Shown piece by piece: positions 15,648-23,547 of a stretch of 52,626 bases of DNA. A program made the position numbers and the translations under genes. Below the pieces are notes generated by a model, which was not told where the DNA came from, ran no database searches, and saw only the letters and a list, made by a program, of their open reading frames with translations. The stretch spans positions 1-52,626 of the forward strand of contig JAFSLH010000005.1 of assembly GCA_017448545.1 (NCBI GenBank), given 5' to 3'. Positions within the stretch are counted from its first letter, which is position 1. Every line of letters begins with the position of its first letter. The DNA comes from Clostridia bacterium. Its GTDB lineage: Bacteria > Bacillota > Clostridia > Christensenellales > CAG-138.

Positions 15648-15695
15648 GTCTTAGTCTTGGTCTTAGTCTTAGTCTAAGTCTTAGTCTTTGTCTTG
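15648..15695 (+). repeat. tandem array of eight GTCTTN hexamers
   Basis: Eight head-to-tail hexamers without gaps. Four are GTCTTA. The other four each differ from it at one base (two GTCTTG, one GTCTAA, one GTCTTT). Such short arrays expand and contract by slippage, so copy number probably varies between strains. Confidence 0.9.
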
Positions 15696-15698
15696 CAA

Positions 15699-15772
15699 CG
15701 TTTTCGTTACGATATCGTTGCAAGTTACAACGATATCGTTGCGAGTTACAACGTTTTCGTAACGTTATCGTT
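15699..15772. repeat. phased array of CGWTWTCGTT motifs
   Basis: Five decamers start at 15699, 15710, 15731, 15752 and 15763: CGTTTTCGTT, CGATATCGTT, CGATATCGTT, CGTTTTCGTA, CGTTATCGTT. The spacings are 11, 21, 21 and 11 bp, symmetric about the centre and close to whole helical turns. The middle unit forms the 14-bp palindrome CAACGATATCGTTG (15728-15741). A 21-bp tandem repeat (15710-15730, 15731-15751) has one mismatch. It resembles a cooperative protein-binding array. Confidence 0.75.
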
Positions 15773-15903
15773 CGACTGAATCCATACGATACAATTATAG
15801 TAATAACAAAAATACATAGATTGACGTATGACGCCGATAGGAGCACATCATCCGGAACGTTTTTTGCGCGTTTTTGAATTTCTTGCAAATCCGGCGGGGT
15901 GGG

Positions 15904-15932
15904 TTGCGTTTTTCGGGAAAGAATGGTATACT
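15904..15932 (+). promoter_or_regulatory. sigma-A promoter of asp23-amaP and downstream genes
   Basis: TTGCGT (15904-15909), 17 bp, TATACT (15927-15932) with a TGG extended -10. It gives a short leader with AAGGAGG before the ATG at 15973. Confidence 0.8.
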
Positions 15933-15972
15933 AACGGTACATCGAATATAGTGATGCAAGGAGGATACAGCG

Positions 15973-16401
15973 ATGGAATATAAACCGGTCAATGAAGCAA
16001 ATGAAAACGGCGGCAAAGTCGTCTTTGCGGAAGACGTCGTCGCAACGATCGCTTCTCTTGCCGCTTCTGAAGTAGAAGGCGTATACGGCATGAGCGGAAC
16101 CACCTTTGAAGGGATCGGCGAAAAGCTCGGCAAGAAGAACTACACCAAGGGCATCAAGGTCGAAGTCGGCACGGTCGAATGCGCCGTGGATATGACGCTG
16201 ATCGTGAAGTACGGCTACCGGATCAAGGAAGTCTGCATGAACGTGCAGAACGCCGTCAAGAATGCGATCGAGACGATGACGGGTCTGAACGTTGTGGAAG
16301 TGAACATTGCGGTCAACTCCGTTGTGTTCGAGCAGGAAAAGAAGGCGGAGGAGCCGCCGAAGCAGCCGAAGCCGGCGGAGCAGCCGAACCGCGTCAAATA
16401 A
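15973..16401 (+). CDS. Asp23/Gls24 family envelope stress protein
   Basis: A 142-aa cytoplasmic protein of the Asp23/Gls24 family. The conserved core covers about residues 15-115 (VVFAEDVVATIASLAASEVE; later VNIAVNSVVF). A Pro/Lys-rich tail follows. In Staphylococcus Asp23 is a very abundant protein held at the membrane by AmaP, and its loss induces cell-wall stress genes. The amaP and DUF2273 genes that follow are its usual partners. Confidence 0.95.
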   Translation: MEYKPVNEANENGGKVVFAEDVVATIASLAASEVEGVYGMSGTTFEGIGEKLGKKNYTKGIKVEVGTVECAVDMTLIVKYGYRIKEVCMNVQNAVKNAIETMTGLNVVEVNIAVNSVVFEQEKKAEEPPKQPKPAEQPNRVK

Positions 16402-16461
16402 GCTGCGGAAGACGAATTCGTTTTTCCGATCTGCATCGACAGGCGAATGGCAGGAGGGCTT

Positions 16462-17016
16462 ATGAATCTGTTGGAGAAAATTCTGGCGATCGTACTCGCC
16501 GTACTGATGGCGCTGCTCGGCATCGCCGCCGTGATCGGCATCATCTGGCTTCCGTTCCACGCGGCGGATGTGCAGAGCATTTACGAGTCGCTGACGCGCC
16601 CGGGCATCATTCTGCTGGTCTGCTTTATCGCGGTCGTTCTTTCGGCGCTCGGCGTCGGGTTTTTGGTCGTGCTGTTCCGGAAAAAGGAACCGACGCGGAT
16701 CGCGATCAGCAAGGGCGAGGGCGGCAGCACGTATCTGACCGTTTCCGCCTTGAAAACGATTGTGACGCGGTATCTCGCGATGAAAGGCGTTCTGAACGAG
16801 AGCCGAACGACCGTGCTCAGCGCGGACGGCGGCGTCGATCTCGAAATCCGGATCGTCGTCAAGTCCGGCATGATGCTGCCGATGGTGGCGGAGCAGCTGC
16901 AGAACGACGTTCGTTCCTATCTGGAAACGACGACCGGCATTGCGGTGAAGAACGTTTCGATCGTCGTTGTGGCGGAAGCTGCCGAAGAGAACGCCAAAAA
17001 GACGCGCGTGCAGTAA
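16462..17016 (+). CDS. amaP: alkaline shock response membrane anchor protein AmaP
   Basis: A 184-aa protein with two N-terminal membrane helices (about 5-30 and 45-70), then a cytosolic domain related to Asp23 (DLEIRIVVKSGMMLPMV). AmaP anchors Asp23 to the membrane. ATG 16462 follows AGGAGG. An in-frame ATG at 16447 precedes the ribosome-binding site and is rejected. Confidence 0.9.
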   Translation: MNLLEKILAIVLAVLMALLGIAAVIGIIWLPFHAADVQSIYESLTRPGIILLVCFIAVVLSALGVGFLVVLFRKKEPTRIAISKGEGGSTYLTVSALKTIVTRYLAMKGVLNESRTTVLSADGGVDLEIRIVVKSGMMLPMVAEQLQNDVRSYLETTTGIAVKNVSIVVVAEAAEENAKKTRVQ

Positions 17017-17028
17017 GCGGAGGACAGT

Positions 17029-17247
17029 ATGCAGGAATTCAAAGAAATGCTGCAAAAGAACAAATGGGCGATTCTGCTGGTCGTGGCGACGGTCGTTTCC
17101 GTGATCGTGATCGCCTGTCTCAGGTGGTGGGCCTTCTTGGTTCTCCCGCTGCTTGCGGCGGCGGTGCTGTTCGGACACCTTTTGGATAAGGGCGGCACGG
17201 CGGAAGTCCGGTCGTTCTTCGAGAGACTGTTCGGCAAGCGCAATTAA
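17029..17247 (+). CDS. DUF2273-family small membrane protein
   Basis: A 72-aa protein with two membrane helices (about 12-30 and 32-50) and a charged C-terminus ending in ERLFGKRN. The family almost always lies beside asp23 and amaP and is thought to belong to the same membrane complex. GCGGAGG stands before its ATG. Confidence 0.88.
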   Translation: MQEFKEMLQKNKWAILLVVATVVSVIVIACLRWWAFLVLPLLAAAVLFGHLLDKGGTAEVRSFFERLFGKRN

Positions 17248-17275
17248 GAACGAAACTGTTGTTTGGGGCAAAAAC

Positions 17276-17674
17276 ATGGATCGAACTTTGGCAAGAGAAA
17301 TTGCAATGAAGCTGCTGTATGCGAATACGGTCGGCGGGTCGGATACGGTGCCGGAAGCGTTGGAGCAGTCCGACGCTTTGGGCGCGCTGGACGAGGAAGG
17401 CCAGGCGTTTTCCGATGCGCTGTATACCGGAACGGTCGAGCATATGGACGCGATCGATCAGCAGATCGGCGCGCATGCGACCGGATGGGCATTTGACCGG
17501 ATCGCGAAGGTAGACCTTTCGATTTTACGGCTTGCGACCTATGAACTGCTGTATCGGGAGGAAATTCCGGCAGGGGCATCGATCAACGAAGCGGTCGAGC
17601 TCGGCAAGCGGTTCGGCGGCGAAAAGTCCGCAAAGTTTATCAACGGCGTGCTCGGCGCAATTGCAAAGGCTTAA
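17276..17674 (+). CDS. nusB: transcription antitermination factor NusB
   Basis: A 132-aa all-helical NusB. The family pattern starts at the N-terminus (RTLAREIAMKLLYA) and continues with KVDLSILRLATYELLY and the C-terminal INEAVELGKRFGGEKSAKFINGVL split across about 100-127. NusB with NusE (S10) binds boxA RNA and helps rRNA operons escape termination. The start follows a weak GGGG site, so expression may depend on coupling with the upstream genes. The order asp23-nusB is common in Bacillota. Confidence 0.96.
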   Translation: MDRTLAREIAMKLLYANTVGGSDTVPEALEQSDALGALDEEGQAFSDALYTGTVEHMDAIDQQIGAHATGWAFDRIAKVDLSILRLATYELLYREEIPAGASINEAVELGKRFGGEKSAKFINGVLGAIAKA

Positions 17675-17675
17675 T

Positions 17676-18626
17676 ATGACGCGCGATTGCTGTCTCGGCA
17701 TTGATACGAGCTGCTATACGACTTCGGTCGCGTGCGTGGCGGAACACGGCATCGTCTTTTCGGAAAGGACGATGCTTTCCGTTCCTTTTGGCGGCCGCGG
17801 TTTGCGGCAGTCGGAGGGCCTGTTTCAGCATACGAAACAGCTTGCGCCGCTGATGGAACACCTGTTTGCGGCGGTGGAGCGCGAACGGATCGGAGCCGTT
17901 GCCGTCAGTGAAAAACCGATCGGCACGGAAGACAGTTATATGCCGGTCTTTTTGGCGGGGCTGACCGTGGCGCGCGCCGTTGCCGCGTCGCTCGGCGTAC
18001 CGCTGATTCTGACAAATCACCAGAGCGGACATCTCCGCGCGGCGCTGTACGGACGGGAATCGCTGCTGGGGACGCCGATTTACGGCCTGCATCTCAGCGG
18101 CGGCACGACCGATCTTCTGCTTGCACAAACGGATCGCAGCGCGCCGTACCGGATCGAGCGGATCGGCACGTCGACCGATCTGCATGCCGGGCAGTTTGTG
18201 GACCGCGTCGGCGTTGCGCTCGGTCTGCCGTTCCCGGCCGGAAAGCATCTCGAACAGCTTGCGCGGGAGGCGACGCAAAAGGATCTCAAGCTCGCAGCGT
18301 CGGTGCACGGCACGAATTGCTCGTTTTCGGGCGCGGAGTCGGCGGCCGTGCGCCTTCTGCCGACCGTATCGCGGGAAGAATTGGCCTACGCCGTCTATGA
18401 TTGCCTGGCGCGGACGGTTGCGAAAATGCTGCGCAATGCCGAAGCGGCGTACGGCAGGCGGCCCGTTCTGATCTGCGGCGGCGTCGCGTCGAGTATGCTG
18501 CTGCGGGAACTGCTTGAAAAGCGGACGGATGCGCCGCTTGTGTTCGGCGAACCGTCGCTTTCGGCGGATAACGCGGTCGGCGTTGCGTATATCGGACTGG
18601 ATCGGAGGGAGACATGGAATCGCTGA
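17676..18626 (+). CDS. TsaD/Kae1-like paralogue (M22 family)
   Basis: A 316-aa protein of the ASKHA fold related to TsaD, which makes N6-threonylcarbamoyl-adenosine in tRNA. The metal-ligand pair is kept (His115 and His119 in NHQSGH), as are LSGGTTDLL (140-148), SFSGAES (216-222), CGGVASS (267-273) and Asp298-Asn299. The N-terminal SCDET motif of TsaD is replaced by SCYTTS, and HLEGH by HQSGH. This is therefore a paralogue, not the housekeeping enzyme, which should lie elsewhere. It starts one base after nusB and overlaps xseA by 13 bp. Its function is unknown. Confidence 0.85.
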   Translation: MTRDCCLGIDTSCYTTSVACVAEHGIVFSERTMLSVPFGGRGLRQSEGLFQHTKQLAPLMEHLFAAVERERIGAVAVSEKPIGTEDSYMPVFLAGLTVARAVAASLGVPLILTNHQSGHLRAALYGRESLLGTPIYGLHLSGGTTDLLLAQTDRSAPYRIERIGTSTDLHAGQFVDRVGVALGLPFPAGKHLEQLAREATQKDLKLAASVHGTNCSFSGAESAAVRLLPTVSREELAYAVYDCLARTVAKMLRNAEAAYGRRPVLICGGVASSMLLRELLEKRTDAPLVFGEPSLSADNAVGVAYIGLDRRETWNR

Positions 18627-19846
18627 GTCCTGTTTTTTCGGTCCATGAATTGAATGAATATGTCGATCTGATGCTCGGGCACGATCCGAACCTGAGCAAA
18701 CTGACGGTGGACGGCGAGCTTTCCGGGTGCAAGAGGCATCCGAACGGACATTTGTACTTTACGTTAAAGGATGAGCTTGCGTCGGTTTCCTGCGTCATGT
18801 GGCGGCAGAACGTGCAGTCGCTCCGGTTCCTGCCGCGCGACGGGATGCGCGTGCGGCTCGTCGGGTCTGCGGCGCTGTATACGCGCGACGGACGGTTCCA
18901 GCTGTATGCGACCGCGCTGCAGAAGCAGGGCGAAGGCGATCTGTTTGCGGCGTTTTGCAAGTATCGTGATTCGCTTGCTGCGCTCGGATGGTTTGACGAA
19001 GCGCAGAAAAAACCGATTCCGAAGCTTCCGACCTGTGTCGGCGTTGTGACCAGTGCGTCCGGCGCCGCGCTGCAGGATATCCGGAACATCATCGGGCGGC
19101 GGTTTCCGAAGATGCCGATCCGGCTGTATCCGGCGGCGGTACAGGGCGGCGGCGCTGCGGCCGAGATTGCGAATGCGATTCGCCGCGCGGATGCGGAGCG
19201 CGTTTGCGACGTTCTGATCGTCGGGCGCGGCGGCGGCAGTATGGAGGACCTTTGGGCGTTTAACGAACCGCCCGTTGCGGAAGCGATCCACGATTGTACG
19301 ATCCCGGTGATCTCCGCAGTCGGACATGAAACGGATTTTTCGATCAGTGATTTTGTCGCCGACCTGCGCGCGCCGACGCCGTCCGCGGCAGCGGAACTGG
19401 CGGTTCCGGAATACGAGAAACTGCAAAGCGGCCTGGCGGATACTGCGATACGGCTGCGAAACGCGCTGCAAACCGGCGTCGCCGCCAAGCGGAACCGTCT
19501 CGAGCTGCTTTGGTCGGACGCCGTTGCTTTGCGGGCGGAACGAAAGCTTGCCGATGCGCGGCAGCGAAACGACGGCCTTTTGCAGGCGCTTTCGACGGAA
19601 ACGGACCGAAGACTGGAGCGCACGAGGCAGCAAACGCAGCTGCTCGGCGAACACCTTTTGGCATACAGCCCGCAAAAAACGCTGGCTCGCGGGTTTGCAT
19701 TGATTTTTGACGCGGAACGGCGCATCGTAACCGATGCGGCGGCCGTTTCCGCAGGAGATCCGATCACGGTTCGGCTGCACAGCAGCGCGGTGACCGCGGT
19801 CGTAACCGGGAAGGAGGATACGGATGGAACAGGAACGCTCCTTTGA
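18614..19846 (+). CDS. xseA: exodeoxyribonuclease VII large subunit
   Basis: A 410-aa catalytic subunit of ExoVII, which degrades single-stranded DNA from either end. The N-terminal OB fold (about 1-105, VDGELSGCKRHPNGHLYFTL) precedes the catalytic core with GVVTSASGAALQDI, GRGGGSMEDLWAFN (about 205-218) and GHETDFSISDFVADLRAPTP. A coiled-coil region follows. Its start lies inside the TsaD-paralogue gene, and its 3' end overlaps xseB by 23 bp. Confidence 0.97.
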   Translation: MESLSPVFSVHELNEYVDLMLGHDPNLSKLTVDGELSGCKRHPNGHLYFTLKDELASVSCVMWRQNVQSLRFLPRDGMRVRLVGSAALYTRDGRFQLYATALQKQGEGDLFAAFCKYRDSLAALGWFDEAQKKPIPKLPTCVGVVTSASGAALQDIRNIIGRRFPKMPIRLYPAAVQGGGAAAEIANAIRRADAERVCDVLIVGRGGGSMEDLWAFNEPPVAEAIHDCTIPVISAVGHETDFSISDFVADLRAPTPSAAAELAVPEYEKLQSGLADTAIRLRNALQTGVAAKRNRLELLWSDAVALRAERKLADARQRNDGLLQALSTETDRRLERTRQQTQLLGEHLLAYSPQKTLARGFALIFDAERRIVTDAAAVSAGDPITVRLHSSAVTAVVTGKEDTDGTGTLL

Positions 19847-20021
19847 AGAAAAACAGGCGGCGCTCGAAGCGATCGTCAAACAGCTCGAAACGGGCAACGT
19901 TTCGCTCGAAGAAATGATTTCGCTGTACGAGCAGGGCGAAGCGCTGTATCGCGACTGTGCGCTTTCGCTCGATCGGTATGAGCAGCGGCTGAACGCGCTG
20001 AAGGGAGAAGAACAGGCATGA
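19824..20021 (+). CDS. xseB: exodeoxyribonuclease VII small subunit
   Basis: A 65-aa helical hairpin typical of XseB: EEKQAALEAIVKQLETGN, VSLEEMISLYEQGEAL, YEQRLNAL. Several copies bind the coiled coil of XseA. AAGGAGG lies inside the end of xseA, and the stop overlaps ispA (ATGA), so the stoichiometry is set by coupling. Confidence 0.95.
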   Translation: MEQERSFEEKQAALEAIVKQLETGNVSLEEMISLYEQGEALYRDCALSLDRYEQRLNALKGEEQA

Positions 20022-20821
20022 TGGAATCGTATCGGGCGCATGCGGAAGCCGCGCTTAAGGCATACAGCGCGGGGGAGGGCCTTGCGCCGATTCTTGCCGA
20101 AAGTATGCGGTACGGGCTTTTGGACGGCGGAAAGCGGATCCGGCCCTGCCTCTTGCTCTGCACGGCGGAAATGCTCGGCGCGGACCCGGAAACCACGCTG
20201 CCGTTTGCGTGCGCTCTCGAAATGATTCATTGCTATTCGCTGATTCACGACGATCTCCCGGCCATGGACAACGACGATTCTCGCCGCGGAAAGCCGAGCA
20301 CGCACAAGCAGTTCGGCGAGGCGAACGGCATTCTGGCCGGGGACGGGCTTCTGACGGCTGCCGCGCTGCTGCTTTCGAAGCAGCCGGGCCACGACGCGGC
20401 AAAGACGGCGATTCTCTCGGCCGCGCTGGATATGGTCAGCGGCCAATCTTACGATCTGAACGCGTCGGATCGCTCCGAAGCCTTTTTGCGGGAACTGCAC
20501 CGGCAGAAAACCGGCGCGCTTTTTCGCGCGGCAACGGAAGCGGCGGCGAACCTTGCGGATCGAAACGACCTGATGCCGGCGTTTGCCGCACTGGGCGAGA
20601 CGATCGGCATGCTCTTTCAGATCACGGACGACCTCCTGGACGCGGAGCGCGATCGGGCGGAAGATAAGCTGACGTTTGTGACATTTTACGGGGAGGACGG
20701 CGCACGGGCGTTTGCCGCGGAAGCAGAACGCAGCGCGCTTGCTACGCTGGCAGACTTTGACGGCGCGGCTGCGGACGAGCTCCGGCAGCTGATTCGTGCG
20801 CTGACCTGCCGAACGGAATAA
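20018..20821 (+). CDS. ispA: polyprenyl synthetase (farnesyl/geranyl diphosphate synthase type)
   Basis: A 267-aa trans-prenyltransferase that condenses IPP with allylic diphosphates. The first aspartate-rich motif is HDDLPAMDNDDSRRG (DDxxxxD, 78-84). The second is ITDDLLDAERD (204-208). Lys39-Arg40 (GGKRIRP) and Arg89-Arg90 belong to the substrate site. It is somewhat shorter than the usual 290-300 aa. dxs follows, so precursor supply and chain elongation are co-regulated. Chain length cannot be fixed by eye. Confidence 0.94.
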   Translation: MMESYRAHAEAALKAYSAGEGLAPILAESMRYGLLDGGKRIRPCLLLCTAEMLGADPETTLPFACALEMIHCYSLIHDDLPAMDNDDSRRGKPSTHKQFGEANGILAGDGLLTAAALLLSKQPGHDAAKTAILSAALDMVSGQSYDLNASDRSEAFLRELHRQKTGALFRAATEAAANLADRNDLMPAFAALGETIGMLFQITDDLLDAERDRAEDKLTFVTFYGEDGARAFAAEAERSALATLADFDGAAADELRQLIRALTCRTE

Positions 20822-20822
20822 C

Positions 20823-22649
20823 ATGGAATATCGGTTTCTGAATCAAATCAACAGCATAGAAGACCTGAAACGGATGGACGAAGCGGACCTTCCGGCGCTT
20901 TGCGCGGAGATTCGCGCGTTCATGATTGAAAACGTCGCAAAAACAGGCGGGCATCTGGCGTCGAGCCTCGGCGCGGTAGAGCTGATCGTGGCGATGCACC
21001 GTGTGTTTGACAGTCCGCAGGACAAGCTGGTGTTCGACGTCGGGCATCAGGCGTACGCGCATAAGATTCTGACCGGGCGGCGCGATGTATTCCATACGCT
21101 GCGGACGGAGGACGGGCTGTCGGGGTTCCCCAAAAGGGAAGAGAGCGAACACGACGCATTCAACACCGGCCACGCAAGCACGTCGATTTCCGCTGCGCTC
21201 GGTTATGCGCGGGCGATGCGGCTGCGCAAAGAAACCGGAACGGCGGTCGCTCTGGTCGGCGACGGCGCGATGACGGGCGGTCTTGCGTTTGAAGCGATGG
21301 ACGACGCGGGGCGGGAGCCGCTTTCGCTGATTGTCCTTTTGAACGATAACGAGATGTCGATCTCGAAAAACGTCGGCGGGATTTCCAACCATTTTGCGTC
21401 GATGCGGTCCGGCAGGCTGTACAATGCGTTCAAGCGCGGATTGACACGCGTGCTCGAGATGAGCAAAACGGGCAAGTGGCTGGAACTGCACATGAAGCGA
21501 ATGCGGAACCGCGTGAAGAAGTTTTTGATGCCGAACCTGCCGTTCGAGCATCTCGGTTTCACCTATATCGGGCCGATCGACGGCCACGACGTAAAAAAGG
21601 TGATCCGGTACCTGGAGCGCGTGCGCGATCTCGGGAAGCCGGTGGTGCTGCATACGATCACGCAAAAGGGAAAGGGCTATTCCTTTGCCGAGGAGAACCC
21701 GGAAGCGTTCCACGGCGTTGCGCCGTTTTCGGTCGAAACCGGAAAGCCGCTGTCGACGCCGGCCGTAAGCAATTCGGCCGTGTTCGGACAAACGCTGGAG
21801 GAGCTTGCCGCGGCGGATGAACGGATCGTTGCAATCACTGCGGCGATGCCGACCGGGACGGGACTGTCCGAATTTGCCGAAGCGTTCCCCGACCGATTCT
21901 TTGACGTGGGCATCGCGGAGGAGCACGCCGTTACGATGGCGGCGGCGTTTGCCGCGGAAGGAATGCGCCCGGTCGTCGCCGTGTATTCCTCCTTTTTGCA
22001 GCGCGCGTATGACGAGCTGCTGCACGACGTCTGCCTGCAGAATCTGCCGGTCGTGATTGCGCTTGATCGCGCCGGACTGGTCGGCGAGGACGGGGAAACG
22101 CATCAGGGTATTTACGACCCGGCTTACCTCGCTTCCATGCCGAACCTCGTCGTGTATAGCCCCGCAACCCAGGCGGAATTGCGGGACATGCTGCGGCTTG
22201 CGCTGCAGCGGTCCGAACCGGCCGTCGTTCGTTACTGCCGCGGCGCGATGCCAAAAGGCGGCGGGGAAGCGCCGCTTGCGGTTGGAAAGTGGCTGCCGCT
22301 GCGTCCGGCGACGGAATCCGTGATTCTGGCAACCGGGACAATGCTGCCCGCGGCGCGGGAAGCGGCGGAAAGAACCGGCGCGGGATTGACGCATATGCGG
22401 TTTCTGTCTCCGCTCGACGAATCGATTTTGGAGGAGTATCGCAGCAAGGGAACGCGCATTCTCGTCGTGGAAGAAAACGTGGCGTCCGTTGCGCCGCAGA
22501 TTGCGCTGCGGTGTAATCCGTGCCGGGTGCAGTCTGTCGCCATTCCGAATCACCCGGTCGCGCATGGTTCCGTGGCGCAGCAGCGTGCGCGGTTCGGCCT
22601 GACGGTTGACGGAATCGAGGCGGCTTGGAAGGAGTTGATGAGCCGATGA
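20823..22649 (+). CDS. dxs: 1-deoxy-D-xylulose-5-phosphate synthase
   Basis: A 608-aa thiamine-diphosphate enzyme that joins pyruvate and glyceraldehyde 3-phosphate, the first step of the MEP isoprenoid pathway. The ThDP motif runs from GDGAMTGG (147-154) to LNDNEMSIS (173-181). FDVGHQAYAHKILTGR (71-86) and the transketolase-type central domain with EEHAVTMAAAFAAEG are clear. The start lies one base after ispA's stop. The stop overlaps tlyA by 4 bp. Confidence 0.97.
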   Translation: MEYRFLNQINSIEDLKRMDEADLPALCAEIRAFMIENVAKTGGHLASSLGAVELIVAMHRVFDSPQDKLVFDVGHQAYAHKILTGRRDVFHTLRTEDGLSGFPKREESEHDAFNTGHASTSISAALGYARAMRLRKETGTAVALVGDGAMTGGLAFEAMDDAGREPLSLIVLLNDNEMSISKNVGGISNHFASMRSGRLYNAFKRGLTRVLEMSKTGKWLELHMKRMRNRVKKFLMPNLPFEHLGFTYIGPIDGHDVKKVIRYLERVRDLGKPVVLHTITQKGKGYSFAEENPEAFHGVAPFSVETGKPLSTPAVSNSAVFGQTLEELAAADERIVAITAAMPTGTGLSEFAEAFPDRFFDVGIAEEHAVTMAAAFAAEGMRPVVAVYSSFLQRAYDELLHDVCLQNLPVVIALDRAGLVGEDGETHQGIYDPAYLASMPNLVVYSPATQAELRDMLRLALQRSEPAVVRYCRGAMPKGGGEAPLAVGKWLPLRPATESVILATGTMLPAAREAAERTGAGLTHMRFLSPLDESILEEYRSKGTRILVVEENVASVAPQIALRCNPCRVQSVAIPNHPVAHGSVAQQRARFGLTVDGIEAAWKELMSR

Positions 22650-23467
22650 CGAAAGTGCGTCTGGATGTGGAAATGGTACGGCGCAACCTTGCGCCGAGCC
22701 GCGAACGGGCCCGTGCGGAGATCATGGCGGGGGAAGTGCGTGTAGACGGCGTTTTGGCGCAGAAAGCCGGACAGGAGGTTTCCGAGACGGCGGAGATCGT
22801 GATCGTGGAGGCGGCGATTCCGTTCGTATCGCGCGGCGGATTGAAGCTCGATAAGGCGGTCAAAACGTTTCCGATCGACCTCAACGGCCGCGTCTGTGCG
22901 GACGTCGGCGCGTCCACCGGCGGGTTTACCGACGTGATGCTGAAGAAAGGCGCGCGGCGCGTATACGCGATCGACGTCGGGTACGGACAGCTGGACTGGT
23001 CGCTGCGCAACGATCCGCGCGTGACGGTCATGGAGCGCACGAATGCGCGCAACATGGCGCCGGAATGGTTTGAAGAACCGATTTCGTTTGCATCGATTGA
23101 CGTTTCGTTTATTTCGCTGCGGCTGATTCTGCCGCCGCTGTATGCGTGTCTGCCGGAGGGCGGAGAGGTCGTCGCACTGATCAAGCCGCAGTTCGAAGCG
23201 GGCCGCGGCGAGGTTGGGAAAAACGGCGTCGTGCGGGACGCGGCGATCCATGCGCGCGTTTGCCGGGAGATCATGTCGTTCGCGGACGGCGTCGGTTTTT
23301 CGGTGCGCGGACTTTCTTATTCACCGATTACGGGACCGAAAGGCAACATTGAGTTCCTGCTATTCATACAAAAGCGCAGTCCCAAAATCATCCCAACAGA
23401 GACGGAATTTTGCGATTTGGCGGCCGAAACCGTGGAAAAAGCGCATAATTGCGAGGATTTCCGTTAA
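22646..23467 (+). CDS. tlyA: TlyA-family rRNA 2'-O-methyltransferase
   Basis: A 273-aa protein with an N-terminal S4 RNA-binding domain (about 3-62, SRERARAEIMAGEVRVDG) and an FtsJ-like methyltransferase domain. SAM motif I is ADVGASTGGFTDV; IDVSFIS and IKPQFEAGR follow. TlyA methylates cytidines in 16S and 23S rRNA (known for capreomycin sensitivity in mycobacteria) and often sits in dxs operons. ATG 22646 overlaps the dxs stop. No terminator is visible before the nadK promoter. Confidence 0.94.
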   Translation: MTKVRLDVEMVRRNLAPSRERARAEIMAGEVRVDGVLAQKAGQEVSETAEIVIVEAAIPFVSRGGLKLDKAVKTFPIDLNGRVCADVGASTGGFTDVMLKKGARRVYAIDVGYGQLDWSLRNDPRVTVMERTNARNMAPEWFEEPISFASIDVSFISLRLILPPLYACLPEGGEVVALIKPQFEAGRGEVGKNGVVRDAAIHARVCREIMSFADGVGFSVRGLSYSPITGPKGNIEFLLFIQKRSPKIIPTETEFCDLAAETVEKAHNCEDFR

Positions 23468-23485
23468 TTTTTATTCATAAATTCC

Positions 23486-23514
23486 TTGCATATTTTGGAA
23501 CCCGACTGTATAAT
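23486..23514 (+). promoter_or_regulatory. sigma-A promoter of nadK-argR-recN
   Basis: TTGCAT (23486-23491), 17 bp, TATAAT (23509-23514). It gives a leader of about 27 nt that carries GAGG before the GTG start of nadK. Confidence 0.82.
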
Positions 23515-23547
23515 GATAAGGCACTATGCAGAGATGAGGATCGAACC

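Larger units (their letters stand above)
15578..15972. other. 395-bp non-coding region between the DUF2804 gene and asp23
   Basis: It holds, in order, a GC-rich stretch (about 15590-15647), eight GTCTTN hexamers (15648-15695) and five phased CGWTWTCGTT motifs (15699-15772). An AT-rich stretch (about 15780-15830), the asp23 promoter (15904-15932) and its ribosome-binding site follow. Frames through it are low-complexity and lack the codon use of genes here. I see no clear terminator for the DUF2804 gene. Confidence 0.7.

Noticed and set aside
15648-15772. CRISPR array
   Set aside because: Units of 6 and 10-21 bp lack the 25-40-bp repeats and unique spacers of CRISPR, and no cas gene is present.
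15472-15888. 138-aa minus-strand open frame through the hexamer and motif arrays
   Set aside because: Its Arg-Leu and Arg-Tyr runs are just translations of the repeats. There is no ribosome-binding site or genome-like codon use.
18764-20824. 686-aa minus-strand open frame across xseA-xseB-ispA
   Set aside because: It spans three confirmed genes and is compositionally a shadow.
20742-22565. 607-aa minus-strand open frame opposite dxs
   Set aside because: It is antisense of an unambiguous dxs and has no domain signature.
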